Assembly: GCA_002898855.1 (NCBI GenBank)
Contig: BEIR01000109.1
Span: 1 to 5,321, forward strand
Source of the DNA: a bacterium HR41
GTDB lineage: Bacteria > Actinomycetota > Thermoleophilia > Solirubrobacterales > Thermoleophilaceae
Direction of reading: 5' to 3'
DNA length: 5,321 nt
Shown here: in pieces, positions 5,232-5,321 of the stretch
Layout of the letters: the number at the start of each line of letters is the position of its first letter
How positions within the stretch are numbered: the first letter of the stretch is position 1
The notes under the pieces: model-generated
Told to the model about the DNA's origin: nothing
What the model saw: the letters and a program-made list of their open reading frames with translations, nothing else
Databases searched by the model: none
Position numbers and translations under genes: made by a program

Positions 5232-5321
5232 CTAAGCGAAGGCGACGACGGCCATCCCGCCTGGGCCGTAAGCGGCGAGCGACGGCTCGGCGGCGGCCAG
5301 CGGGGGCAGCGACGAGCGGCC
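5232..5321 (-). CDS. 3' end of an unidentified gene, cut by the window edge
   Basis: An open frame enters from the right edge and ends in TAG at 5232-5234, leaving 29 visible residues that close with LAAYGPGGMAVVAFA. It stops 16 bases before ATG 5215 and lies in the same direction, so it may be the gene preceding the SCP2-like gene in an operon. The Ala/Gly-rich tail is not diagnostic of any family I recognise. At 90 bases, coding status rests on position and composition only. Confidence 0.4.
   Translation of the reverse strand, partial: GRSSLPPLAAAEPSLAAYGPGGMAVVAFA

Overview
The window is GC-rich DNA with strong G/C third-position bias. Genes are tightly packed, with GTG and TTG starts and stop/start overlaps. 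This fits a high-GC bacterium. The mix of an acyl-CoA ligase/lyase operon, an SCP2-like protein and a possible leaderless first gene leans towards a deep-branching actinobacterium (Thermoleophilia or Rubrobacter-like) or a chloroflexote. That placement is inference only; there is no rRNA or other marker gene.

Left part (1-3677, + strand): a compact four-gene operon. A 111-base leader holds a GC-rich hairpin and, just before the first ATG, a TANNNT box but no Shine-Dalgarno sequence. The genes are: (1) a malyl-CoA lyase family protein of the HpcH/HpaI aldolase/citrate lyase superfamily; (2) and (3) the beta (ATP-grasp) and alpha (CoA-binding, phospho-histidine) subunits of an NDP-forming acyl-CoA synthetase of the succinyl-CoA synthetase/malate thiokinase type; (4) a 103-residue ferredoxin-like protein. 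Gaps are 13 and 14 bases between the first three genes and an ATGA overlap before the fourth. The simplest reading is that the synthetase activates a dicarboxylic or hydroxy acid, most likely malate, with ATP and CoA, and the lyase cleaves the product, for example malyl-CoA to glyoxylate plus acetyl-CoA. The substrate loops of both synthetase subunits differ from succinyl-CoA synthetase and from methylotroph malate thiokinase, so the true substrate is open. The ferredoxin keeps exactly the four cysteines that bind one of the two clusters of a bacterial 2[4Fe-4S] ferredoxin, and it links the module to an unidentified redox step.

Middle (3678-3773): a short convergent intergenic gap almost filled by a 75-base branched inverted repeat, probably acting as a terminator for both directions.

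Right part (3774-5321, - strand): the 3' end of an unidentified gene at the window edge, then a 127-residue SCP2 (sterol carrier protein)-like protein, then a 353-residue protein with two GNAT acetyltransferase-like halves. The last gene probably starts at a TTG that overlaps the preceding TGA. The pairing of GNAT, GNAT and SCP2-like domains recalls the domain content of Eis-type acetyltransferases, here on two separate polypeptides. The substrates are unknown.
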